In this document: positions 35,711-44,033 of the stretch, in pieces
Layout: each line of letters starts with the position of its first letter
How positions within the stretch are numbered: the stretch's first letter is position 1
Assembly: GCF_000382405.1 (NCBI RefSeq)
Contig: NZ_KB908279.1
Location: 1-61,400, forward strand
Source: Mycobacterium sp. 141
GTDB taxonomy: Bacteria; Actinomycetota; Actinomycetes; Mycobacteriales; Mycobacteriaceae
Length of the DNA: 61,400 nucleotides
Reading direction: 5' to 3'
Position numbers and translations under genes: made by a program
Notes under the pieces: model-generated
Database searches by the model: none
What the model saw: the letters and a program-made list of their open reading frames with translations, nothing else
Told to the model about the DNA's origin: nothing

Positions 35711-37479
35711 CAGATCATCTCCTGCTCGACGGAGGCCGGCGGGTCTTCCTCGGCGGCGGGTCGACCTCGGCGCAGCCGGTTGTCGACGAAGTTCACCAGG
35801 TGGGTCAACGGAATGGTCAGCAGCAGGTAGAACAAGCCGGCTGCCACCAACGGGGACAGGTTGCCGGTCTGTGCGTTGAGGTCGCGGCCCACCTGGAACA
35901 GTTCGCGTTGGCTGGCCACCAGGCCCAGGAAGTACACCAGGGATGAGGCTTTCAGCAGAGAGATGAACTGGTTCATCAGCGCGGGCAGCACCCGCCGCAC
36001 CCCCTGCGGGATCACCACCAGTCGCATCGACGCGGAATAGCTGAAGCCCAGTGCGCGAGACGCTTCCAGCTGTCCGGCCTCGACACTCTGGATACCGGAA
36101 CGGAAGATCTCCCCGATGTAGGCCGCGGCCATCAATCCCAGGGCGGCAATGCCCAGCGGGTAGGGGTTGTTGCCGGTGAGTGAGCCGACCACCGGCCCGA
36201 CACCCAGCCCGATCAGCAGGATGATCACCACTTCGGGTAGCCCGCGGAAGATGTCGGTGTAGATGCGGGCCGGCCAGCGCAGCCATCGCGACCGCGAGAT
36301 GCCGGCCACCGCGAGACCCATCCCGAGGACGAGCCCGATGATGCTGGCGCAGATGGTCAGGATCACGGTGTTGGGTAGGCCGGTCTTGAACAGGACGGGG
36401 ATCGACTGCCGGTAGAGATCCCAGTCCAGGAACGAGGCGGCCAATTGCGACAGTGTGGATTTCGGTGCCACGGCACCGTTGCTGGCAGGCTTTTCGCGGG
36501 CGGCGGCGATGGCGGCGAAGTCGGGCAGCTGCGGTACCGGCGCGGCCTTCGAGCCGGGCTTCCACCCCGGCGGCAGGGCGCGGGGCACCCAATCGGAGTA
36601 CAGCCGAGCCCAGGTGCCGTCGGCGATCACCGCGTCGAGACCGGAGTTGAGTGCGTCGATCAGTGGCCGGTTCTCCTTGGCCACCGCCCACGCGACGAAA
36701 TTGTCCAAGCTGAACGTGTTTTCGATGATCTTGGCGGGATCACCCGGTTGGACAGTGCCCGATGCCTGCTGCGAGGGCGCCACCCAGGCGTCGATCTGAC
36801 GGGTCTTGAGGCTCGCGTAAACGGTGGCGTAATCGGGGAACTTCACCGGTTGCAGATGCAGGGTGTCGATGACATAGGACTCCTGCACGGTGCCCTGCAC
36901 CACGCCGATGCGCTGTCCCGGTGCGAGCTTGCCGAATCCGGTGATCGGTGACCCGGTGGGCACCACGAGCGAGAAGTAGCCGAAGTCGTAGCCGTTGGTG
37001 AATCCGACAGTGCGCCTTCGCGCGTCGGTGGTGGTGATCGAGGACGACGCGACGTCGAAGCGTCGCGCCGCGGTCTGGGCCAGCAGACCGGAGAACTCCG
37101 TTCCGACGAAGTTGATCTTCAGACCCAGCTTGTCGGCGACGGCCCGCAGCAACTCGTTGTCGAAACCGGTGAACTGCCCTTTGGCATTGATGCAGATGCT
37201 GGGCGGCGCGTCTGACAGCGTGCCGACGGTCAGCACACCGGGGGTCCCCAGCCCGAGGTCGTCCACCTTGACGGTGTCCAGCGGCTGCACCGTCGCGGTG
37301 GTGTATTTGTCCGCCCCGGGACCGGTTGCGGCGGCGGCCAGGTTGGTCGGCAGCGCACTGGCGCTGTCGATTCCGGGCGGCGCGCACTGGTCGGTGTCGG
37401 CGCGGGCCGGGCCCGCGAGCGTCAACCCCAGGACCATCAGGATCGATGCCATCAGCGCCAGTAGCCGTCCGAAGCTCAT
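35710..37479 (-). CDS. Fused substrate-binding protein and permease of a glutamine-type ABC importer
   Basis: A single 589-residue protein joins two usually separate subunits. A signal/anchor helix (LLALMASILMVLGLTLAGPARA) precedes a type 3 periplasmic binding domain (about 60-310) with LTVGTLSDAPPSICINAKGQFTGFDNELLRAVADKLG. A linker leads to a HisM-type permease (about 365-570) with TGLPNTVILTICASIIGLVLGMGLAVAG and the EAA-like loop QLEASRALGFSYSASMRLVVIPQG. With GlnQ it would form a complete importer. I chose the ATG at 37479 because it directly precedes the signal segment. Confidence 0.9.
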   Translation of the reverse strand: MSFGRLLALMASILMVLGLTLAGPARADTDQCAPPGIDSASALPTNLAAAATGPGADKYTTATVQPLDTVKVDDLGLGTPGVLTVGTLSDAPPSICINAKGQFTGFDNELLRAVADKLGLKINFVGTEFSGLLAQTAARRFDVASSSITTTDARRRTVGFTNGYDFGYFSLVVPTGSPITGFGKLAPGQRIGVVQGTVQESYVIDTLHLQPVKFPDYATVYASLKTRQIDAWVAPSQQASGTVQPGDPAKIIENTFSLDNFVAWAVAKENRPLIDALNSGLDAVIADGTWARLYSDWVPRALPPGWKPGSKAAPVPQLPDFAAIAAAREKPASNGAVAPKSTLSQLAASFLDWDLYRQSIPVLFKTGLPNTVILTICASIIGLVLGMGLAVAGISRSRWLRWPARIYTDIFRGLPEVVIILLIGLGVGPVVGSLTGNNPYPLGIAALGLMAAAYIGEIFRSGIQSVEAGQLEASRALGFSYSASMRLVVIPQGVRRVLPALMNQFISLLKASSLVYFLGLVASQRELFQVGRDLNAQTGNLSPLVAAGLFYLLLTIPLTHLVNFVDNRLRRGRPAAEEDPPASVEQEMI

Positions 37480-37586
37480 CGTTGCAACGTAGTGGTCACA
37501 CGCGCAGCGATGTGGGATTCTGCTCAAGGCGACTGCAATTCGCCGAGCACACCGCGACGGTCAGCTCGGCGAGCATGGAATCCGTA

Positions 37587-38384
37587 TCAGCCGCCGTTGC
37601 GCCGGTCTCGCCACCGGCACAGCGCTTCGGCCGCGGTCAGATCGTAATCCGGACCGTTGGTGTCGACGGTCAGGATCGTGACGCCGAGATCGGCGAGCGC
37701 GTCGGCCTCGGCAAGCATGGCATCGAGCCCGCCGGTGTCCCGCACCGCGGCCGAGCGAACGACGGTCGCCGGGTCGCGGCCCACGCTTTCGCAGTGCTCG
37801 AGAAGCACCTGTGCCTTGGCCGGGTAGGTGTTGCGGTCGACAAACGCGTGCCACACGTCGGCGTGCTCGGCGACCAATCGCAGGGTTTTGCGCTCGCCCT
37901 GCCCGCCGATGAGGATCGGAATCTTGCGGGTGGGAGCCGGGTTGAGTTTGGCCAGCCGGGCACTGATCCGCGGGAGTGCGGCGGCGAGATCGTCGAGCCG
38001 ACTGCCCGCGGTGCCGAAATCGTAGCCGTACTCATCGTAATCTCTTTGTTTCCAACCAGATCCGATGCCCAGGATGAGCCGTCCAGCACTGATGTGGTCC
38101 ACTGTGCGGGCCATGTCGGCGAGCAGTTCGGGGTTGCGGTAGGAGTTGCAGGTGACCAGCGCACCGATCTCGATGCGCGACGTCTGCTCAGCCCACGCAC
38201 CGAGCATCGTCCAGCACTCGTAGTGCGCGCCGTCGGGGTCGCCGGTGAGCGGGAAGAAGTGGTCCCAGTTGAATGCGATGTCGATGCCGATGTCTTCACA
38301 GCGACGGACCGCGTCACGGATATAGCTGTATTCCGGCGAGTGTTGCGGCTGCAGTTGTACGCCGATGCGGATGGGGAGGGTCAC
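37587..38384 (-). CDS. LLM class F420-dependent oxidoreductase (Rv0044c-type)
   Basis: The 265-residue luciferase-like monooxygenase-fold protein starts TLPIRIGVQLQPQHSPEYSYIRDAVRRCEDIGIDIAFNWDHFFPL. It also has LVTCNSYRNPELLADMARTVDHISAGRLILGIGSGW, the phosphate-binding and cofactor-facing strand typical of F420-dependent mycobacterial members. The reaction is unknown. I chose the GTG at 38384 (VTLPIRIG); a TTG at 38402 would add six residues. Confidence 0.9.
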   Translation of the reverse strand: MTLPIRIGVQLQPQHSPEYSYIRDAVRRCEDIGIDIAFNWDHFFPLTGDPDGAHYECWTMLGAWAEQTSRIEIGALVTCNSYRNPELLADMARTVDHISAGRLILGIGSGWKQRDYDEYGYDFGTAGSRLDDLAAALPRISARLAKLNPAPTRKIPILIGGQGERKTLRLVAEHADVWHAFVDRNTYPAKAQVLLEHCESVGRDPATVVRSAAVRDTGGLDAMLAEADALADLGVTILTVDTNGPDYDLTAAEALCRWRDRRNGG

Positions 38385-38432
38385 TTCAGTCAGCGTACTC
38401 AAGGTGGTTCGCGCCGGGCTCGATCGCCGTGA

Positions 38433-40514
38433 TCAGACACCGATCGCACCGCCGTCGCGCCACACCGCCACCACGGCCGGCCGAGCCGGCGCCGAACCGC
38501 CGTCGGGCCAGTGCGAGAGCGGTTTGTCCAGGCTGTAGTCGTCACCTTCACCCGGATGCTGGACGCAGACGGTCACCAGGTTCTCGGTGACCACCGGCCC
38601 GCAGGTTTCTGCACCCACCGGCACGGTCAAAAACTGTTTGGTCTCACCGCGATTCGGCCCTTCGAGGGCAACCGCAAACAGTCCGTCGTTGGATTTGAGG
38701 GCATTGCCGTCGGTGGATATCCACAGGTTGCCGTGTTCGTCGAAAGCCAGGTTGTCCGGGCAGGAGATGGGACTGACCTTGGCCTTGTCGAACCCGGCGT
38801 AGTACGTGTCGGCGGCATTCGGGTCACCGCACACCAGCAGCAGATCCCAGGTGAACGCTGTCCCGGCATGGTCGTCGGTGATTTCCAGGATCTGGCCGTT
38901 CTTGTTCTCGTTGCGCGGGTTGGCCGCGTCGGCGGGTGTCTTGCCTGCGGTGCCGCGCTTGTCGTTGTTGGTCAGTGCGACGTAGACCTTGCCCGTGTGC
39001 GGATTGGCCTCGAAGTCTTCGGGCCGGTCCATCTTGGTGGCGCCGGCCTTGTCGGCGGCGAACCGGGTGAACACGGCGACCTCTTGCGCGGTCATGCCGG
39101 CAACGAGCGATTCACCGGTTCCGTTTGGCCCAGACGTCAGCAAGGGGAGCCAGGTTCCTGAGCCGGTGAATGAACCCGCAGCCGGCAGCTTTCCGGAGCC
39201 GTCGATCTCGTCGGCCGGGATGTCGCTGGTGAGCTTGGCGACGTACAGCGTGCCCTCGTCCAGGAGGGTCATGTTGTGTGCGACGGCGGCGGAGTCTCCG
39301 CTTTCCCAGCCCGGCTGAATCTTTTTGGCGGATACGAACTTATACATGTAATCGAAGCGTTCGTCGTCACCGGTGTAGGCGACCACAGTGCCGTCTGCGG
39401 TGACGTAGATGTTGGCCGATTCGTGCTTGAGACGGCCGAGTGCGGAATGCTTCACCGGTGTCGAGGCCGGGTCCCAGGGATTGATTTCGACGACGTAGCC
39501 GAACCGGTTCACTTCGTTGGGCGTCTTGGTCAGATCGAAGCGCGGATCGAAAGTCTCCCAATGCAGTTCCGACGGTTCGGCGGTGATGCCGTAACGCTTG
39601 AAGCGGTCGGCGTCCACCGGGCCTGGTGTCGGGCTGCCCGCGGCCGCACCAAACCGACTGTTGAAATTCTCCTCACCGGAAAGCACTGTGCCCCAGGGTG
39701 TTACACCGCCGGAGCAGTTGTCGAAAGTGCCTGCCACCGTGCGGCCGGTGGGATCGGCTGGAGTCTTGACGAAGTCGGTTCCCGCAGCCGGTCCGGTCAG
39801 GGTGAACGGGGTGTCGGCGGTGACGCGCCGGCTGTACTGCCCGGGCACGGGCCGCAGCGCGCCGTCGCGGGTGCGCTCGACCTCGATCACGGTGAGACCG
39901 ACCGCGGCGATCTCAATGTCGAACTGCTCGCGGGTGGGGGCCGCGGCGTCGTATCCGGGGAACATGAATTGCGGGGTCACATATTCGTGGTTGGTCACCA
40001 AGAGAAAGTTGCCGTCCCGGGCGGGGACCGGCAGCAGGGCTGCGAAGTCGTTGTTGAATCCGAACTGCTGGCGTTGCGCGGCGCCGGACTGTTTGTGCAC
40101 GTCGAACGCGGGCGCGCCGGGCAGCACGGGGTCGCCCCAGGCGATCACCACTTGCTGTCGGTAACCGTCCGGGATCACGACTGCGTCACTGGTGTTCGGG
40201 GCGACGGACGCGAAGCGCATACCGGTGGGTGTCTGGTCGGGTGTGGTCGGTGCCGGCGGCTGCGAGGTCGGTGCCTCGTCTCGTCCGCAGGCCGCCAGCG
40301 CCGACCCGGTACCGACGGCCAATACCGTTACACCGGCGGCCCGCAGCAGCGATCGGCGTGACATCCGCTTGACGATGTCGCCGAAGTACTCGTTGTCACT
40401 GGTGTTCGGCACCGGCTTCGAGCAGGCGTCACCGCAGCGATAGCGGCACGTGATGTGTTGCCGCGACGAAGTTCCACGGTGGGAGACAAAGAGATTCAAC
40501 GGTATGAGCGCCAT
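38433..40514 (-). CDS. phoX: PhoX family alkaline phosphatase (DUF839), Tat-exported
   Basis: The 693-residue protein begins MALIPLNLFVSHRGT with a conserved Cys-containing leader (TCRYRCGDACSKPVPNTSDNEYFGDIV). A Tat signal SRRSLLRAAGVTVLAVGTGSALAACG follows (about 51-76). The catalytic part carries calcium/iron-site residues of the PhoX fold, e.g. NFLLVTNHEYVTPQFMFPG, SGEENFNSRFG, RLKHESANIYV, and NLAFDEHGNLWISTDGN. PhoX enzymes release phosphate from phosphomonoesters outside the membrane. The Cys after the signal could also be a lipidation site (LAACG). Confidence 0.9.
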   Translation of the reverse strand: MALIPLNLFVSHRGTSSRQHITCRYRCGDACSKPVPNTSDNEYFGDIVKRMSRRSLLRAAGVTVLAVGTGSALAACGRDEAPTSQPPAPTTPDQTPTGMRFASVAPNTSDAVVIPDGYRQQVVIAWGDPVLPGAPAFDVHKQSGAAQRQQFGFNNDFAALLPVPARDGNFLLVTNHEYVTPQFMFPGYDAAAPTREQFDIEIAAVGLTVIEVERTRDGALRPVPGQYSRRVTADTPFTLTGPAAGTDFVKTPADPTGRTVAGTFDNCSGGVTPWGTVLSGEENFNSRFGAAAGSPTPGPVDADRFKRYGITAEPSELHWETFDPRFDLTKTPNEVNRFGYVVEINPWDPASTPVKHSALGRLKHESANIYVTADGTVVAYTGDDERFDYMYKFVSAKKIQPGWESGDSAAVAHNMTLLDEGTLYVAKLTSDIPADEIDGSGKLPAAGSFTGSGTWLPLLTSGPNGTGESLVAGMTAQEVAVFTRFAADKAGATKMDRPEDFEANPHTGKVYVALTNNDKRGTAGKTPADAANPRNENKNGQILEITDDHAGTAFTWDLLLVCGDPNAADTYYAGFDKAKVSPISCPDNLAFDEHGNLWISTDGNALKSNDGLFAVALEGPNRGETKQFLTVPVGAETCGPVVTENLVTVCVQHPGEGDDYSLDKPLSHWPDGGSAPARPAVVAVWRDGGAIGV

Positions 40515-40729
40515 GGCGCGCAGATCCTTCCGCTCGACACCGGCGGAGGGCTGGGCCACCGGTCACGGCGAAACTACGGCAGCTTGGCAATCGGCTGTGA
40601 TCCAGCTGGTGAACTGCTGATGACACGTTCGGCCACAAGAGAATACCGGGAGTCTCTATACGCCAAGACTGCGCCGAGATCGGGATTGCATATCCTCAGG
40701 CGATCTCAACGCAGTCTCAGGGATGAAAA

Positions 40730-41809
40730 CTAGCCCTCGATGAAGGTCTCCAGCTGCGTGCGGGCGATGTCGTCCGGCAGTTGCTTGGGCGGGCTCTTCA
40801 TCAGGTACGCCGAGGCCGGGATGATCGGACCACCGATGCCGCGATCCTTGGCGATCTTGGCGGCCCGCACGGCGTCGATGATGACGCCGGCCGAGTTCGG
40901 CGAATCCCACACCTCAAGCTTGTATTCCAGGTTCAGTGGCACGTCACCGAAAGCGCGGCCTTCCAGCCGCACGTAGGCCCACTTGCGGTCGTCGAGCCAG
41001 CCCACGTGATCGGACGGGCCGATGTGCACGTCCTTGGTCTTGAACTCGCGCTGCAGGTTGCTGGTGACGGCCTGGGTCTTGGAGATCTTCTTGGACTCCA
41101 GGCGCTCACGCTCGAGCATGTTCAGGAAGTCCATATTGCCGCCGACGTTGAGCTGCATGGTGCGGTCGAGCTGTACGCCGCGATCCTCGAACAGCTTGGC
41201 CATCACGCGGTGGGTGATGGTGGCGCCGACCTGGCTCTTGATGTCGTCGCCGACGATCGGCACCCCGGCGTCCTCGAACTTCTTGGCCCATACCGGGTCC
41301 GAGGCGATGAACACCGGCAGTGCGTTGACGAATGCCACCCCGGCATCGATGGCGCACTGGGCGTAGAACTTGTCGGCCTCTTCGGAACCCACCGGTAGGT
41401 AGGACACCAGCACGTCGACCTTGGCCTCCCGCAGGACCTTGACGACGTCGACCGGGTCGGCGTCGGAGACCTCGATGGTGTCGGCGTAGTACTTGCCGAT
41501 GCCGTCGAGGGTCGGGCCGCGTTGCACGATGACGTCGCTCGGGGGCACATCGGCGATCTTGATGGTGTTGTTCTCGGAGGCGAAGATCGCCTCGGACAGG
41601 TCGAAGCCGACCTTCTTGGCGTCCACGTCGAACGCGGCGACGAACTTCACGTCACGGACGTGATACGGGCCGAACTTCACGTGCATCAGCCCGGGCACGG
41701 TGGTGTTCTCGTCGGCGTTCTGGTAGTACTGCACGCCCTGTACCAGGGACGACGCGCAGTTACCCACGCCGACAATGGCGACCCGGATCTCTCCTGCGTG
41801 CTCAGACAT
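40730..41809 (-). CDS. ino1: Inositol-3-phosphate synthase
   Basis: The enzyme converts glucose 6-phosphate to 1L-myo-inositol 1-phosphate, the first step towards phosphatidylinositol, mycothiol and cell-wall lipoglycans. The 359 residues include the NAD motif VAIVGVGNCASSLVQG (about 10-25), PVGSEEADKFYAQCAIDAGVAFVNALPVFIASDP, the SQVGATITHRVMAKLF active-site segment, and LNVGGNMDFLNML. A PadR regulator gene lies immediately upstream on the same strand, 62 bp away, as in other mycobacteria. Confidence 0.97.
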   Translation of the reverse strand: MSEHAGEIRVAIVGVGNCASSLVQGVQYYQNADENTTVPGLMHVKFGPYHVRDVKFVAAFDVDAKKVGFDLSEAIFASENNTIKIADVPPSDVIVQRGPTLDGIGKYYADTIEVSDADPVDVVKVLREAKVDVLVSYLPVGSEEADKFYAQCAIDAGVAFVNALPVFIASDPVWAKKFEDAGVPIVGDDIKSQVGATITHRVMAKLFEDRGVQLDRTMQLNVGGNMDFLNMLERERLESKKISKTQAVTSNLQREFKTKDVHIGPSDHVGWLDDRKWAYVRLEGRAFGDVPLNLEYKLEVWDSPNSAGVIIDAVRAAKIAKDRGIGGPIIPASAYLMKSPPKQLPDDIARTQLETFIEG

Positions 41810-41871
41810 GGACGGTCTCCTTACTCAATTCGGTACTGCTCGGCAGTGGCCTGGTTCCGGGCCGGCTGCAC

Positions 41872-42426
41872 TCAAGTGTTCTCTGGGCGGCCTTGGCCCA
41901 GCCGTTCAGCCGCGATCAATTCGTTGAGCCATTTCACTTCGCGTTCGCTCGACTCCAGCCCCAACTGGTGGAGCTGACGGGTGTAGCGGTCGAACGAATT
42001 ACTGGCCCGCGCCACGGCTTCGCGCAGACCTTCCCGGCGTTCCTCTACCTGGCGGCGGCGCCCCTCCAGAATTCGCATCCTGGCCTCGGCCGGGGTGCGG
42101 TTGAAGAAGGCGAGGTGTACCCCGAAACCGTCGTCGGAGAAGTTCTGTGGGCCGGTATCGGCCACCAGCTCCGTGAACCGCTGTTTGCCGGCATCGGTGA
42201 GCTGGTAAACCCGGCGCGCACGGCGCACCTTGGTCGACCCGAGCGGCGCTGCATCCTCGACGATCAGCCCATCGGCCTGCATGCGCCGCAGTGCCGGGTA
42301 GAGCGAACCGTACGAGAACGCCCGGAAGGCGCCAAGTAGACCCGTCAAGCGTTTACGCAGCTCGTAGCCGTGCATGGGTGATTCGAGCAGAAGACCCAGG
42401 ATGGCGAGCTCCAGCACCGAATTCAC
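41872..42426 (-). CDS. PadR family transcriptional regulator
   Basis: The 184-residue protein has a PadR winged helix: LELAILGLLLESPMHGYELRKRLTG, SYGSLYPALRRMQADGLIVEDAAPLGSTKVRRARRVYQLTDAGKQRF (about 5-85). A C-terminal helical dimerisation region (about 105-180) follows. It precedes ino1 in the same direction, suggesting that it controls inositol synthesis or its own operon. It starts with GTG. Confidence 0.9.
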   Translation of the reverse strand: MNSVLELAILGLLLESPMHGYELRKRLTGLLGAFRAFSYGSLYPALRRMQADGLIVEDAAPLGSTKVRRARRVYQLTDAGKQRFTELVADTGPQNFSDDGFGVHLAFFNRTPAEARMRILEGRRRQVEERREGLREAVARASNSFDRYTRQLHQLGLESSEREVKWLNELIAAERLGQGRPENT

Positions 42427-42646
42427 CCCCTCGACAGGACATGTGTGGATCGCTACGGCGGATCAACACCTCGTGTCACTGTATCGCGCCGATATATTGC
42501 TTGCCAACTGAACTTCAACACGCACGCTTCGCCACTGCCGGCTTTGTCACCTCCGGCTTCGTCACGCCAGAGTGGCTGCCGACGTCGAGCGTCACGCCAG
42601 AGTGACGCACGGGAGCGAACCAGCCGGCCGGATCATCGGCGGCCGA
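42427..42646. repeat. Intergenic spacer with short direct repeat and hairpin
   Basis: This 220-bp spacer lies between the PadR gene (upstream side) and the end of the DUF1707 gene. CGTCACGCCAGAGTG occurs twice exactly, at 42560-42574 and 42590-42604. The second copy lies in a hairpin with 7-bp arms and 6-base loop at 42589-42608, about 40 bases past the DUF1707 stop, so it could terminate that gene. No gene is seen. Confidence 0.6.
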
Positions 42647-43531
42647 TCACTGCTTGGGGTAGACCTCTTTGGGAGTGCCGTCGGGCGCGAGAACCATGTA
42701 GCCGCCGCCGAAATCACCGCTGACACGGATGGTGATGTTCACCGCATCCGGCGTCGCGGGATCCTCTGACGGGGAGATCTCCAACCACGTGTACTTGACG
42801 TCGGCCCGAGGGACGTTGAGTGATTCCGGTGCGCCGCGCAGCATGCCGATGATCGCGTCGAAATTGAATTTCGCCAGGTCGACGAGGCGGTCCCCGTCAC
42901 TCAGCGCGCTCGGCGATGATGATCTCGGGTCGCCCCAGCCGCCGCGGTAGTCGTACTCGATCTTGCGACGGTTGTCGTTGGGGTCGGCGCGGTACAGCTC
43001 CGCCCAGTCCTCCCGGATCTCCAGCTCGTAGCCGGTGGTGTCGCCGAACTTCTTACGCATCTGCTCGAAGAGCCCGTTGAACCCGCCGAGGGACAGCAGC
43101 TGCCGTGGCGAGGTGAGCACCGTGGCGGGGATGCCGTCGGACTTGGCGCCCGGGTCCGTGGTGAAGCTCAGCGGTGACGTGGTGTTGCCGTAGAGACCCC
43201 AGCCGATCCCGATGCCGAACAGCACCAGCACCACGGCCATCGCCAACCGCAGACCCCAGCCGGCGTGGATGGGGCCCGGCACTTTTCGCACCCGCGATTG
43301 GGTCAGGGTCGGCAGTCGGACCGGTGCGTTGGAGTTCTGCAGGTCCTCCACGAGCGTGGCGAGTTGGCCCAAGGTGGTGGCGTTGGTGGCGGCGCTCACG
43401 CGTTGACGGTGCTCCTCCATCGACAGCTGACCTTCCTCCAACGCGCTGTCGAGCACTTTGCAGGTGTCGTCGCGGTCGCTGTCCTTGGCCCGTGTCATGG
43501 CGCTTTGCGGAGACTGCTGTCTTGTTGCCAC
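42647..43531 (-). CDS. DUF1707 membrane-anchored protein (Rv0048c-type)
   Basis: The 294-residue protein has an N-terminal DUF1707 segment with the pattern RDDTCKVLDSALEEGQLSMEEHRQRVSAATNATTLGQLATLVEDLQ (about 21-66). One membrane helix follows (LRLAMAVVLVLFGIGIGWGLYG, near 92-113), then an extracytoplasmic domain of about 180 residues without a recognised fold. The GTG at 43531 and an ATG at 43498 are both possible starts; neither has a strong ribosome-binding site. It is divergent from the DUF5318 gene. Function unknown. Confidence 0.82.
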   Translation of the reverse strand: MATRQQSPQSAMTRAKDSDRDDTCKVLDSALEEGQLSMEEHRQRVSAATNATTLGQLATLVEDLQNSNAPVRLPTLTQSRVRKVPGPIHAGWGLRLAMAVVLVLFGIGIGWGLYGNTTSPLSFTTDPGAKSDGIPATVLTSPRQLLSLGGFNGLFEQMRKKFGDTTGYELEIREDWAELYRADPNDNRRKIEYDYRGGWGDPRSSSPSALSDGDRLVDLAKFNFDAIIGMLRGAPESLNVPRADVKYTWLEISPSEDPATPDAVNITIRVSGDFGGGYMVLAPDGTPKEVYPKQ

Positions 43532-43601
43532 GCCGATGATCGTAGGAGTTCCAGACACGGTCACGCCTCGGCGGCGTGAGGGCCGACGTACTCTGGTCAA
43601 C

Positions 43602-44033
43602 GTGCGATTGCAGAGACAGGTGGTGGATTACGCGCTGCGGCGGCGGTCCCTGCTGGCTGAGGTCTACTCGGGCCGCACCGGCGTCTCCGAGGTCTGCGAC
43701 GCCAATCCGTACCTGTTGCGCGCGGCGAAGTTCCACGGAAAACCCAGTTCGGTGATGTGTCCGATCTGCCGCAAGGAACAACTGACGCTGGTGTCATGGG
43801 TGTTCGGGGATCATTTGGGCCCGGTGTCGGGGTCCGCGCGCACGGCAGAGGAGCTGGTCTTGTTGGCGACCCGCTACGACGAGTTCGCAGTACACGTGGT
43901 GGAGGTATGCCGGACCTGCAGTTGGAACCATTTGGTCAAGTCGTATGTGCTCGGCGCGCCCCGTCCTCCGGAGGCGCGCAGGCCACGACGAACCCCGGCG
44001 CCGCGCAAATCCGCGCGTACAGCCAGTGAATAG
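43602..44033 (+). CDS. DUF5318 family protein (Rv0049-type)
   Basis: The 143-residue protein begins with a GTG as VRLQRQVVDYALRRRSLLAEVYSGRTGVSEVCDANPYLLRAAKFHG. It contains two CxxC pairs, MCPICRKE and VCRTCSWN, that probably form a zinc ribbon. It precedes ponA1 and overlaps its likely start by 8 bp. Function is unknown; the conserved pairing with ponA1 in mycobacteria suggests a link to cell-wall assembly, which is inference. Confidence 0.88.
   Translation: MRLQRQVVDYALRRRSLLAEVYSGRTGVSEVCDANPYLLRAAKFHGKPSSVMCPICRKEQLTLVSWVFGDHLGPVSGSARTAEELVLLATRYDEFAVHVVEVCRTCSWNHLVKSYVLGAPRPPEARRPRRTPAPRKSARTASE

Noticed and set aside
35711..36691. Upstream extension of glnQ giving a 572-residue protein
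   Set aside because: The extension overlaps the permease in another frame; the ATG at 35710 gives a normal-length ATPase.
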